Positions 1 to 6,876 of a stretch of DNA of 13,255 bases are shown one piece after another. Under the pieces are notes generated by a model. It was not told where the DNA came from. It saw only the letters and a program-made list of their open reading frames with translations, and searched no databases. Every line of letters starts with the position of its first letter. Positions within the stretch are counted from its first letter, which is position 1. The position numbers and the translations under genes were made by a program. The stretch lies in assembly GCA_002336035.1 (NCBI GenBank), contig DDED01000215.1, forward strand, positions 1 through 13,255. The letters are read 5' to 3'. The stretch is from Cellvibrionales bacterium UBA1963. GTDB lineage: Bacteria; Pseudomonadota; Gammaproteobacteria; Pseudomonadales; UBA7434.

Positions 1-579
1 TTAGGTTTAGTGGTCGCATTTGCGCTTTTTGTATTGATGAGCGCATTAATCGACATGGGCGACCCAGAACTCGATCGTGATAGTGGCGTTAAAATTGCTG
101 ATTTTAATATGCCCGATACTGAAATCGAAGCTAAAATTGACGAAGAGTTACCTGACAAGCCAGAAGACGTTGAAGCGCCACCACCAGAGTTAGAGGCGCA
201 AGACATTGAAGTTGATACGCCTGACAATGCACTAAACCTTGCCTCAGGTGCCGGCAAATTCAATCCAGATATTGGTTTGCAGGGTGGCTTTTCTCGCGAC
301 ACCGATTTTATTCCTATCTATGTGCCTAAGCCACGTTACCCTTCTCGCGCCGAGAAAAGCGGTAAAGCGGGCTATGCTGTGGTTGAAGTGACGGTGACCG
401 AAGCGGGCGGCGTTCGTGGGGTAAAATTGTTAGAAGAATGGCCAGAGAATTATGGCTTTGGTAAGTCGGCGTTAAAAGCGGCTGACAAATTAAAATACAA
501 TCCTCGCGTGATAAATGGCGTTGCTGTTGAGGTACCGGGAGTTTTGTATAAATTCACTTTCGCAGGCTTTTCTGAATAA
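1..579 (+). CDS. tonB: Energy transducer TonB (5'-truncated by window edge)
   Basis: TonB links the inner-membrane ExbB-ExbD proton-driven motor to outer-membrane receptors across the periplasm. The frame is open from base 1, reading LGLVVAFALFVLMSALI, which is the N-terminal membrane anchor. The GTG at position 10 is therefore probably internal, with the real start a few codons upstream of the window. After the anchor comes an acidic, proline-rich periplasmic linker (PDKPEDVEAPPPELEAQ). The last 90 or so residues form the TonB C-terminal domain, with the PRYPSRAEKSGKAGYAVVEV start, a central YNPRVINGVAVEVPG stretch and a final beta strand. The anchor and small size resemble the short TonB2-type proteins of gammaproteobacteria rather than long enterobacterial TonB. 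The TPR gene follows after 51 bp on the same strand, as expected of a TonB2-like operon; exbB and exbD would lie to the left, outside the window. Confidence 0.93.
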   Translation, partial: LGLVVAFALFVLMSALIDMGDPELDRDSGVKIADFNMPDTEIEAKIDEELPDKPEDVEAPPPELEAQDIEVDTPDNALNLASGAGKFNPDIGLQGGFSRDTDFIPIYVPKPRYPSRAEKSGKAGYAVVEVTVTEAGGVRGVKLLEEWPENYGFGKSALKAADKLKYNPRVINGVAVEVPGVLYKFTFAGFSE

Positions 580-630
580 TCAATACACACTAGCGTGTTC
601 AATAAAGCATTTGTTTAAGGTAAGTATGTT

Positions 631-2034
631 ATGTTTTTGAAGCAATTAAATCTAGCCAGTGTCCGTCGCTTGTGCGCAGTTGCACTAATGACGGCGCTGT
701 TATTGCAATCGGCATCTTGGCTTTCTGGTGATTCTTCGAGGCTTATTTCTTCTGCTTATGCGGAAGAAAAGAAAAAGAAAAAGTTAACTAAGGCAGAAAA
801 AGAGGCCAAATTAAAATATAAAAATGCGGTGTCACAACGACGCAAGTCAGTGGGTGCTACGTGTGCAAAACGGTTAACGAAAGTGCAAGAATTTACTGAG
901 CTTGAAGATTGGCTCAATGCTGAGGTTGAACTCAATGGCGCATTTAAACGCGGTTGCCGCCCAGGGTTTGAGCACTCTCAAGTCAACCGTTACTTAGGCT
1001 ATGTGTATTACGCACAAGACAAGATTGACTTAGCTATTGATGCTTATATGGCACTAGTTAATGAGCCTGAAGCCGATGAGCAACAACGAGTGAGCACGCG
1101 ATACACTGCGGCACAATTATTATTTGTTACTGAAAAGTATCAAGCTGCGGTCGAGCAGCTTGAAATTTGGCAAGATGAGGCTGTCATTGTTGATCCCGGC
1201 GGTCGTGTTTTACTGGCCCGTGGCTACTACCAGTTGAACCAAAAAGCAGATGCATTAACCCTTCTCAATGAAGTGGTTGAAGATGCCGTTGCCAACGGTC
1301 AAATACCTAAAGAAGGATGGTTGAATTTTCAATGGGCACTTTTTTATGAAAAAGATGATTACCGCTCGACGATACTTGTTAGTAACCGCTTGCTGAGCAA
1401 CTACCCTAAAATAAAATATTGGAAGCAGTTGTCGGCAATGTACGGTGCACTTGAGCAAAGTGAAAAAGAAATGCTCGCGTTAGAAGTGACATACTTGCAA
1501 AACGGCCTTGATAAAGAGAAGCAATTTATTGCATTGGCTTATCAGTATTTGGCGATTGATATTCCATACCGTGCAGCTCACGTTTTAAATAAGGCGATGA
1601 CAGAAGGACTTGTTGAGCGGAATGAAAAAAATCTATCTTTATTGGGTTCTTCTTATCAGCGTGCGCAAGAGTACCGCATGGCCTCACCGGTTCTAGAAGA
1701 AGCGGCTAAAAAATCAGATAACGGCAATGCATGGTCCCGCTTGGCAGGTGTCTATTTGAATTTGAATGAAAATGAAAAAGCGTTGGTTGCGGCACGAAAT
1801 GCGTTAAAAAAAGGTGACTTGAAACGTGAAGATTTAGCTTGGATGAGTCGCGGTACTGCCGAGCAGGCATTGCATTGTTACGAAGATGCTAGCAAGTCAT
1901 TTTCTAAAGCGATTAAGTTCAAGAAAACTCAAAAGGGCGCCAAAAGTTGGAAAGCTTATGTTAACAATGAAGGCGATCGCCGCAGCAAATTAATTGCTAA
2001 CGGAGCGAAGCTAGCTACGTGTAAAAAAGCGTAA
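631..2034 (+). CDS. Exported TPR-repeat protein of the TonB operon
   Basis: This 467-residue protein has an N-terminal signal peptide: basic start, hydrophobic VALMTALLLQSASWL, and likely cleavage after AYA at residue 44. A lysine-rich segment (EEKKKKKLTKAEKEAK) follows. The rest is helical and made of degenerate tetratricopeptide repeats, for example YLGYVYYAQDKIDLAIDAY near residues 121-139 and the later WSRLAGVYLNLNENEKALVAA and AWMSRGTAEQAL units. TPR proteins encoded directly after tonB in ExbB-ExbD-TonB2 type clusters (known from Vibrio) act in the periplasm as accessory factors of TonB-dependent uptake; the same role is inferred here from position. The ATG at 631 is preceded by TTAAGG at about 10 bp. 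The gene ends with in-frame stops TAA TAA TAG and then a terminator, so it is the last gene of the operon. Confidence 0.88.
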   Translation: MFLKQLNLASVRRLCAVALMTALLLQSASWLSGDSSRLISSAYAEEKKKKKLTKAEKEAKLKYKNAVSQRRKSVGATCAKRLTKVQEFTELEDWLNAEVELNGAFKRGCRPGFEHSQVNRYLGYVYYAQDKIDLAIDAYMALVNEPEADEQQRVSTRYTAAQLLFVTEKYQAAVEQLEIWQDEAVIVDPGGRVLLARGYYQLNQKADALTLLNEVVEDAVANGQIPKEGWLNFQWALFYEKDDYRSTILVSNRLLSNYPKIKYWKQLSAMYGALEQSEKEMLALEVTYLQNGLDKEKQFIALAYQYLAIDIPYRAAHVLNKAMTEGLVERNEKNLSLLGSSYQRAQEYRMASPVLEEAAKKSDNGNAWSRLAGVYLNLNENEKALVAARNALKKGDLKREDLAWMSRGTAEQALHCYEDASKSFSKAIKFKKTQKGAKSWKAYVNNEGDRRSKLIANGAKLATCKKA

Positions 2035-2052
2035 TAATAGTTTCTACGAAAC

Positions 2053-2083
2053 AAAAAAAGGCTGCATTAACGCGGTCTTTTTT
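2053..2083. terminator. Bidirectional rho-independent terminator
   Basis: The run AAAAAAAGGCTGC pairs with GCGGTCTTTTTT around the loop ATTAAC, giving a 12-bp stem with two G-T wobbles. T-runs occur on both strands because the A-run is mirrored by a T-run. It lies 18 bp after the stop of the plus-strand TPR gene and 11 bp after the stop of the minus-strand gene, so it fits both convergent transcripts. Confidence 0.85.
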
Positions 2084-2094
2084 ATGTCAGCGAT

Positions 2095-3054
2095 TCATTG
2101 TTGATACAAGTAATTGCGGAAGAAGCGTCTTGCGCCGGCAGCAGTCCAGTTATCGTGATCTTCACCGTAGCCCTGGTGGCCGTCAAATTCCCATAAGGTA
2201 AGGCAGTTCCAAGTAAATAAGTTAGGGTTGAGATGAACGCCCAGTTTATTTAAACAGCGACCATGCGCTAACAATTCTCGTCCCAGTTCGTCAATGCCTT
2301 CAAGCTTGACATAAATGGGGGCGCCTGTTTTTGGATCACGGTCTAAGACAGTTCGTTTTCCACTTCTCAATTTTGCGTATTCGCCGTCTTTCATATAATA
2401 GCCATGTATAGCAATGCAATCGTCAGGACTAAAAGCCATAGTAATCATATGAAAAGCATTGTGATCGTCGGCGGTGCCATAATCGTAGCCTCCCCCCATC
2501 GCGCCAGTGCCATGAATGTCGATACCAAACTGCGAGCGATTACTCCAAGATCGATCACGCATACCGTAACTGTCGACGTTAATGGTCTCTGTACCTAGTC
2601 GGACAGTGCCACGATAACGCCCTGGTTGTTCGAAGTGACTGTCTTGCAGGTAATTGGGTGGACAAATCGCGGTGAAAGTTAGGTCAACTTCGGCTTCGCC
2701 GCAATCAGGGTCAAGGTATTTCACCTCGAAAACTTTCATCGGTTCGATGCATTTAATGGCGATACCATTAGCGAGCTCAATATCAGTTAACGTGTTTTTT
2801 TTAGGCGGTAATTCTGTCATTGGTAAATGCCAAAAGTTTTTGCCAAATCGCACCGTATGAGGTTCGTGACCTTGCTGGTCCCAAAAAAAAGCACCCCCTG
2901 AATACACTTGCTGATTGGTTCTAAAAAAAGGGTACAGTTGCCCTGATAAGTTGATTTCAGGTATGGCAAAGGTAAACCAACACGTTTCGGTCCAGTAGGG
3001 ATCGTCATTACTTGGCGTATGAAATTGATCGTCAGGGTGCATTTCGGTTGTCAT
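2095..3054 (-). CDS. AttH/CrtC-like beta-barrel protein (DUF7064/DUF7065-type)
   Basis: This is a 319-residue protein without a signal peptide, so probably cytoplasmic. It is rich in Trp, Tyr, Gly and Asp. It has features I associate with the DUF7065/DUF7064 pair of domains, distantly related to AttH and the carotenoid hydratase CrtC: an early WTETCWFTFAIPE strand, the segment HFEQPGRYRGTVRLG (about 140-154), and the conserved SYGMRDRSW (162-170) followed by a second beta-rich half. The biochemical activity of this family is not known to me; CrtC-like members add water to double bonds, but that should not be transferred here. The ATG at 3054 is preceded by AAAGAGAG about 7 bp upstream. The phosphotransferase gene ends only 27 bp upstream on the same strand, so the two are very likely one operon; such pairing is common in sphingomonads, mycobacteria and marine gammaproteobacteria. 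Confidence 0.72.
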   Translation of the reverse strand: MTTEMHPDDQFHTPSNDDPYWTETCWFTFAIPEINLSGQLYPFFRTNQQVYSGGAFFWDQQGHEPHTVRFGKNFWHLPMTELPPKKNTLTDIELANGIAIKCIEPMKVFEVKYLDPDCGEAEVDLTFTAICPPNYLQDSHFEQPGRYRGTVRLGTETINVDSYGMRDRSWSNRSQFGIDIHGTGAMGGGYDYGTADDHNAFHMITMAFSPDDCIAIHGYYMKDGEYAKLRSGKRTVLDRDPKTGAPIYVKLEGIDELGRELLAHGRCLNKLGVHLNPNLFTWNCLTLWEFDGHQGYGEDHDNWTAAGARRFFRNYLYQQ

Positions 3055-3081
3055 CGTGACTCTCTTTAAGGCATTAAAAGG

Positions 3082-4200
3082 CTATTGAATATCCCGTTCG
3101 TTGAGCATTGTGGTGAGCAAATCAGCGACAGGATTATCTTTCCAGATAGTCTGATCCTCTGGCAAGTCGCCGCGTTTGACCAGACGATTCATTACTCGCA
3201 CGACAATGGCGGTATAACGGACGGCGGCAAAGAGCTCATAATAGTACAAGGACTCGCGCTTAGTACTATTAAAATGAACACCTTGTGCCTCAGCATGTTT
3301 GAAATACTGTTTAACTTGCTCATTTAAGCTGGGCTCTCCTTCCAGGCGATTAAAGCCTTGAGCGTCATGTGAAAATCGATCGAACATGAGCCACCAGCCT
3401 AAATCGATTTCTAATGGGCCTATAAACGCGTTTTCAAAATCGCAGACACAAGCGGCTTTAAAATCCTGCCAAATAATATTACCTGGCCTTGCGTCACCCC
3501 AGCAAAAACCAACCGTTGCCTGAGCCGGAATATTGGCTTGAAGCCAATTAAACGCCGTATTTAAGGCGGGGAATTCTCGGCCTGCTAAAGATTCTTCGCT
3601 GTAGTTTCTCCATAAATTGATTTGACGTTGCGTGCCGATATTGTTTTTTTGATCATTTTCTTCGATTAACCAATCTAGCCCTGCTGCTTGCCAGTCGACA
3701 GCGTGTAGCTTGGCCATTTGCAGAAGGCCATTATTGACCAATTGACTGCGTTGATCGGGGCTGGCCTCAGCAAAAAAACCTTCGATAGTGTAGTTAGGGT
3801 TTTCAATCGGCACGTCACCTTCAATAAAACGCATCACAAAAAAGGGCGCGCCTAATATACGATTGTCATCTTCGTAACCCAATAAAGGCGCAACATTGAC
3901 ATTGGTATGTTGATTGAGCGCGGCCATTATTCGGTACTGTATGGCGATTTCAATATCTAAACCCGTTGCTTGAGTGGGATAAACAGCCGCTTCAGGAGGT
4001 TCAACGCGAAGCACTATTTTTTCATTGCGCACTATGCCTTGGGTGACGATACTGACGGGTAAAATAATAGTCGTCGCCGAAAACCCACTGCCTTCTGGTC
4101 GGCTTTCACTTTTGCCTAGCGTCACGTGATCGGCATCGGGCCAATGGTTATTGAGCCACAGCTCAAGCGGTTGGTGAAAATCGTTGATTAATACTGTCAC
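3082..4200 (-). CDS. APH/ACAD10-like phosphotransferase family protein
   Basis: This 372-residue protein has the aminoglycoside-phosphotransferase/choline-kinase fold. Residues 234-241 read WGDARPGN, the catalytic Brenner loop with Trp in place of the usual His and Asp236 as presumed base. Residues 254-256, DFE, supply the metal-binding Asp, and the following GPLEIDLGWWLMFDR is typical of the subgroup often found with DUF7065 proteins. The N-lobe shows KIVLRVEP (61-68), where Arg occupies the strand that carries the ATP-contacting Lys in classic APH enzymes. The real substrate is unknown; antibiotic resistance is unlikely, since most environmental members appear to act on small metabolites. 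The start is GTG at 4200, with AGAGAG about 10 bp upstream; no nearby ATG keeps the conserved N-lobe. It is the first gene of a two-gene operon. Confidence 0.82.
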   Translation of the reverse strand: MTVLINDFHQPLELWLNNHWPDADHVTLGKSESRPEGSGFSATTIILPVSIVTQGIVRNEKIVLRVEPPEAAVYPTQATGLDIEIAIQYRIMAALNQHTNVNVAPLLGYEDDNRILGAPFFVMRFIEGDVPIENPNYTIEGFFAEASPDQRSQLVNNGLLQMAKLHAVDWQAAGLDWLIEENDQKNNIGTQRQINLWRNYSEESLAGREFPALNTAFNWLQANIPAQATVGFCWGDARPGNIIWQDFKAACVCDFENAFIGPLEIDLGWWLMFDRFSHDAQGFNRLEGEPSLNEQVKQYFKHAEAQGVHFNSTKRESLYYYELFAAVRYTAIVVRVMNRLVKRGDLPEDQTIWKDNPVADLLTTMLNERDIQ

Positions 4201-4498
4201 TGTAATAAGCTCTCTAATCGTGAATTTTAGTTTAGTGGGCCTTTTAGCGTTGCTAAAAAAGGATGTTGTTTGGTTCGTTGTGCTAACTATTTAGGCTATC
4301 AAAAACTGAATAGAGGTGTTATTGCACTTTATTAAGGTCATATTATTGCGAATCACTTTCAGTTAGAAGTAAATTCACGTTTTTCAGTCAAAAATTTTGT
4401 GCAATTTTTTATAATCGAAGCTAGATATTTGTCAGTGAGATTGATACAGGTATACTGCTCGATCTAATTATATACATAACGAATGTTCAGGACGGCTC
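4201..4498. other. Divergent intergenic region with a small hairpin
   Basis: This 298-bp AT-rich gap separates the minus-strand phosphotransferase operon from ilvD. It holds the ilvD promoter on its right side. TTTTAGC (4242-4248) and GCTAAAA (4252-4258) form a 7-bp hairpin with a 3-base loop, which would lie in the leader of the phosphotransferase mRNA about 42-58 bases before its GTG. No T-run follows on either strand, so it is not a clear terminator. I found no convincing minus-strand promoter, no RNA gene and no leader peptide with Ile/Leu/Val runs. Confidence 0.4.
4429..4456 (+). promoter_or_regulatory. Sigma70-type promoter of ilvD
   Basis: TTGTCA (4429-4434) and TATACT (4451-4456) match the -35 and -10 consensus at 5 of 6 bases each, with a 16-bp spacer. 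Transcription would begin near 4463, leaving a leader of about 35 bases before the ilvD start. Prediction by eye only. Confidence 0.6.
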
Positions 4499-6193
4499 AT
4501 GTCAAAGAAACCCAGCCCTAAAGTGAATCCGCGGGCGTATTCCTCTGTGATTGTTGATGGTAAAGATCGCGCTGCTAGCCGAGCAATGTTGCGGCCGGTT
4601 GGGTTTACCGACGCAGACTTTAAAAAGCCAGTAATAGGCGTTGCGTCGACCTGGAGCATGGTCACGCCCTGTAATATGCATATCAACACATTAGCGGATG
4701 AGGCTTGCAAAGGTGTTGATGCGGCGGGCGGCAAGGGGGTCATTTTTAATACGATTACTATCTCTGATGGCATCTCTATGGGCACCGAGAACATGAAGTA
4801 CTCGTTAGTGTCGCGTGAAGTGATTGCTGATTCCATTGAGACTGTGATGGCCTGCCAAGGTTATGACGGTGTAGTTGCTGTGGGTGGCTGTGATAAGAAT
4901 ATGCCCGGATGTATGATGGCAATAGCGCGCTTGAACCGTCCAGCCGTTTTTGTTTACGGCGGTACTATTTTACCCGGCGAACACAATGGTAAGCAGCTTG
5001 ACGTAGTGTCAGTATTTGAAGCTATTGGTGCTGAAGCAAATAATAAAATACCCCTTAAAGAACTAAAGGCAATTGAGACTAAGGCTATTCCTGGCCCAGG
5101 CTCATGCGGTGGCATGTATACGGCCAACACTATGGCTTCGGCAATTGAAGCCATGGGTATGAGTTTATCTAACAGTTCTGCTCAAGCAGCTATATCAGGC
5201 CAAAAGATTAAAGACTGTGAAGCCGCAGGCAAAGCGGTGATGCAGTTAGTAAAGAAAGGCATCACACCGAAAATGATCATGACTAAGAAGGCGTTTGAGA
5301 ATGCTATGACTGTCGCTATTGCCTTGGGCGGATCAACTAACTTAGTGTTACATCTTTTGGCGATGGCGCATTCGATGAGAATTAAGTTGAGCCTTGATGA
5401 TTTTACTCGCGTTGGTAAACGGGTACCAATGTTGGCAGATCTGAAACCCAGTGGTCGTTACAGTATGGCTGACTTGATTGAGATCGGTGGTATTCAGCCG
5501 CTGATGAAAATTTTATTGGATGCGGGTTTACTGCACGGTGATTGCCTTACGGTCACTGGAAAAACGCTGCGTGAAAATTTAGCCAAGGTAAAGCCGTATC
5601 CCAATTCACAAGATATTATTCGCGCTTTAGATAATCCGATTAAGGCTGACAGTCACTTGGTTATTCTTAAGGGTAATTTAGCCCCCGAAGGCGGGGTGGC
5701 TAAAATATCCGGTCATGAAGGCTTGCGTTTTGAGGGCAAAGCGCGAGTGTATAATTCGTCTGACGCTGCGCTTAAAGCGATTATGGATCGCAAAATAAAA
5801 AAAGGCGACGTGGTCGTGATACGTAATGAAGGGCCTAAAGGCGGGCCAGGCATGCAAGAAATGCTGTCGCACACTGGCGCAATTATGGGGCAGGGGTTAG
5901 GCGACGATGTGGCGTTAATTACTGATGGTCGTTTTTCTGGCGGCACCCACGGTTTTGTGGTGGGTCATATTACGCCGGAAGCCGCCGTAGGCGGCCCCAT
6001 AGGCTTCGTTAAAAGTGGCGACCGCATCACCATTGATGCAAAAACCAGAACCCTCACGTTTGATATCAGCAAGGCTGAATTTGCCCGTCGTAAGGCGCAA
6101 TGGAAAGCGCCTAAACCAAAATATAAGCGCGGAGTATTGGCTAAATACGCAGCATTAGTAAGCTCGGCGTCAAACGGCGCGATTACTGACTAG
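4499..6193 (+). CDS. ilvD: Dihydroxy-acid dehydratase
   Basis: IlvD removes water from 2,3-dihydroxy-isovalerate and 2,3-dihydroxy-3-methylvalerate to give the 2-keto acid precursors of valine, leucine and isoleucine, using an Fe-S cluster and Mg2+ in the cytoplasm. The 564-residue length matches the shorter IlvD/Edd subgroup (E. coli IlvD is about 616). Cluster ligands are visible as Cys58 (TPCNMH), Cys131 (GGCDKNMPGC) and Cys203 (GPGSCGGMYTANTMAS); Lys133 in CDKN is the lysine that is carbamylated to bind Mg2+ in the family. DGRFSGGTHG (476-485) contains the presumed catalytic Ser480 and is followed by GHITPEA. Three cysteines in this arrangement suggest a [2Fe-2S] plant-like enzyme, but that is inferred. 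The ATG at 4499 has AGGA six bases upstream. It stands alone, and its stop is 2 bp from the convergent P19-like gene with no obvious terminator between them. Confidence 0.95.
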   Translation: MSKKPSPKVNPRAYSSVIVDGKDRAASRAMLRPVGFTDADFKKPVIGVASTWSMVTPCNMHINTLADEACKGVDAAGGKGVIFNTITISDGISMGTENMKYSLVSREVIADSIETVMACQGYDGVVAVGGCDKNMPGCMMAIARLNRPAVFVYGGTILPGEHNGKQLDVVSVFEAIGAEANNKIPLKELKAIETKAIPGPGSCGGMYTANTMASAIEAMGMSLSNSSAQAAISGQKIKDCEAAGKAVMQLVKKGITPKMIMTKKAFENAMTVAIALGGSTNLVLHLLAMAHSMRIKLSLDDFTRVGKRVPMLADLKPSGRYSMADLIEIGGIQPLMKILLDAGLLHGDCLTVTGKTLRENLAKVKPYPNSQDIIRALDNPIKADSHLVILKGNLAPEGGVAKISGHEGLRFEGKARVYNSSDAALKAIMDRKIKKGDVVVIRNEGPKGGPGMQEMLSHTGAIMGQGLGDDVALITDGRFSGGTHGFVVGHITPEAAVGGPIGFVKSGDRITIDAKTRTLTFDISKAEFARRKAQWKAPKPKYKRGVLAKYAALVSSASNGAITD

Positions 6194-6195
6194 CC

Positions 6196-6744
6196 TTATC
6201 GGCTGGCTTGGGTAATGGCTAAGAAATCCACTTCCTCATAGCGGTAGCGAGCCGGCTCAGCCAGCATTGCACCATGGTGTTGAACCCAGTCGCGGTGCAA
6301 AGCGAGGCTCTGAAGGCTCGGCGGTGAAACACTGAATTCCACGGTATAGGTCTCGTCGGGTTTGCCCGGCAGAGTCATGTTGCGCGCATAATGATAATTA
6401 TCGATAAGGTTGATATGCGGCAGTAAATCAATAAAGGTGCTGAGCCCCGTCACTTCATTAGTGACTGTTGCCGAGATATTGAGATAAGCAACAAACCCTT
6501 CATCGGGGGCACCTTTTGGTGCCTTATCGGCACTCCAATTCGCTCTCGCTTCTATATGCACGTGTGTCTGTTCTTCTGCCAAGTGATGCGCGCTAGGGAT
6601 AATGTGGTCTTTTATCGCGCCCTCAAAGACAAAGGTGATGCCCGGCTCAAGCCGTTCAGTGCCAATGACTAGCTCTATGGCAAAAACAGACGAAGTTTTG
6701 ATCACAAGTTGAATGAATAAAAACAGTTTGAAAAATTTAATCAT
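6196..6744 (-). CDS. P19/Tp34-like periplasmic iron-binding protein
   Basis: This is a 182-residue exported protein resembling the P19/Tp34 (Fe2+ transport, pfam10634-type) family, which binds iron and copper in the periplasm and usually accompanies FTR1-like permeases. A signal peptide (MIKFFKLFLFIQLVIKTSSVFA) is followed by mature IELVIG. Family-like blocks are HVHIEA (61-66), GFVAYLNISATVTNEVTG (83-100), LPHINLIDNYHYARNM (108-123) and YTVEFSVSPPS (133-143). His61, His63, His110, His118 and Met123 are candidate metal ligands, though I cannot map them exactly. The frame stays open up to an ATG at 6813, but that start would place the Fur box inside the gene and spoil the signal peptide; the ATG at 6744 is chosen, with GGGG about 8 bases upstream as a weak ribosome site. 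No permease partner is adjacent. It diverges from the TonB-dependent receptor across one Fur box. Confidence 0.72.
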   Translation of the reverse strand: MIKFFKLFLFIQLVIKTSSVFAIELVIGTERLEPGITFVFEGAIKDHIIPSAHHLAEEQTHVHIEARANWSADKAPKGAPDEGFVAYLNISATVTNEVTGLSTFIDLLPHINLIDNYHYARNMTLPGKPDETYTVEFSVSPPSLQSLALHRDWVQHHGAMLAEPARYRYEEVDFLAITQASR

Positions 6745-6784
6745 GCTCAGCCCCATATCAGTTAGAAAAGAATACTCAATTTTA

Positions 6785-6813
6785 TTGAATATAGTGATGA
6801 TAACCATTATCAT
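6785..6813 (+). promoter_or_regulatory. Promoter of the TonB-dependent receptor
   Basis: TTGAAT (6785-6790) and TATCAT (6808-6813) are separated by 17 bp. The -10 box lies inside the Fur box, so bound Fur would block RNA polymerase. The transcript would start near 6820 and have a leader of roughly 57 bases; no clear Shine-Dalgarno sequence precedes the receptor ATG. Confidence 0.55.
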
Positions 6814-6814
6814 C
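6796..6814. promoter_or_regulatory. Fur box (iron-responsive operator), divergent
   Basis: GATGATAACCATTATCATC is an almost perfect 19-bp palindrome (only the three central positions break symmetry) and closely matches the classic Fur consensus GATAATGATAATCATTATC. It sits between the P19-like gene and the receptor gene and overlaps the -10 box of the receptor promoter, so one operator probably represses both genes when iron is plentiful. Confidence 0.88.
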
Positions 6815-6825
6815 TAAAAGTTAAA
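6797..6825 (-). promoter_or_regulatory. Candidate promoter of the P19-like gene
   Basis: On the minus strand TTTAAC (6820-6825) lies 17 bp before TATCAT (6797-6802). The -35 match is poor and the -10 match good. An alternative -10 is TATATT (6788-6793). Either way the Fur box covers the promoter. Confidence 0.35.
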
Positions 6826-6876
6826 CTTATTTTTTAAAGGCGCTTTTTCCCATTAAATATTGGTTTTTAATCACTA

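Noticed and set aside
4341..4360. Possible third Fur-like site around TTGCGAATCACTTTC upstream of ilvD
   Set aside because: Only about 12 of 19 positions match the consensus and the site lies well upstream of the predicted promoter; not supported.
4321..4405. Inverted 7-bp repeat ATTGCAC / GTGCAAT in the ilvD upstream region
   Set aside because: The arms are short, 71 bp apart and in AT-rich DNA; expected by chance often enough to carry no claim.
4457..4498. Attenuator or leader peptide for ilvD
   Set aside because: The predicted leader is about 35 bases and contains no short reading frame with Ile, Leu or Val runs and no hairpin-terminator pair.
4468..4836. Minus-strand open frame of 122 residues over the start of ilvD
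   Set aside because: It is antisense to conserved IlvD residues and covers the ilvD start; no independent support.
6745..6813. N-terminal extension of the P19-like gene to the ATG at 6813
   Set aside because: It would include the Fur box in coding sequence, has no ribosome site and would place 23 residues before a good signal peptide.
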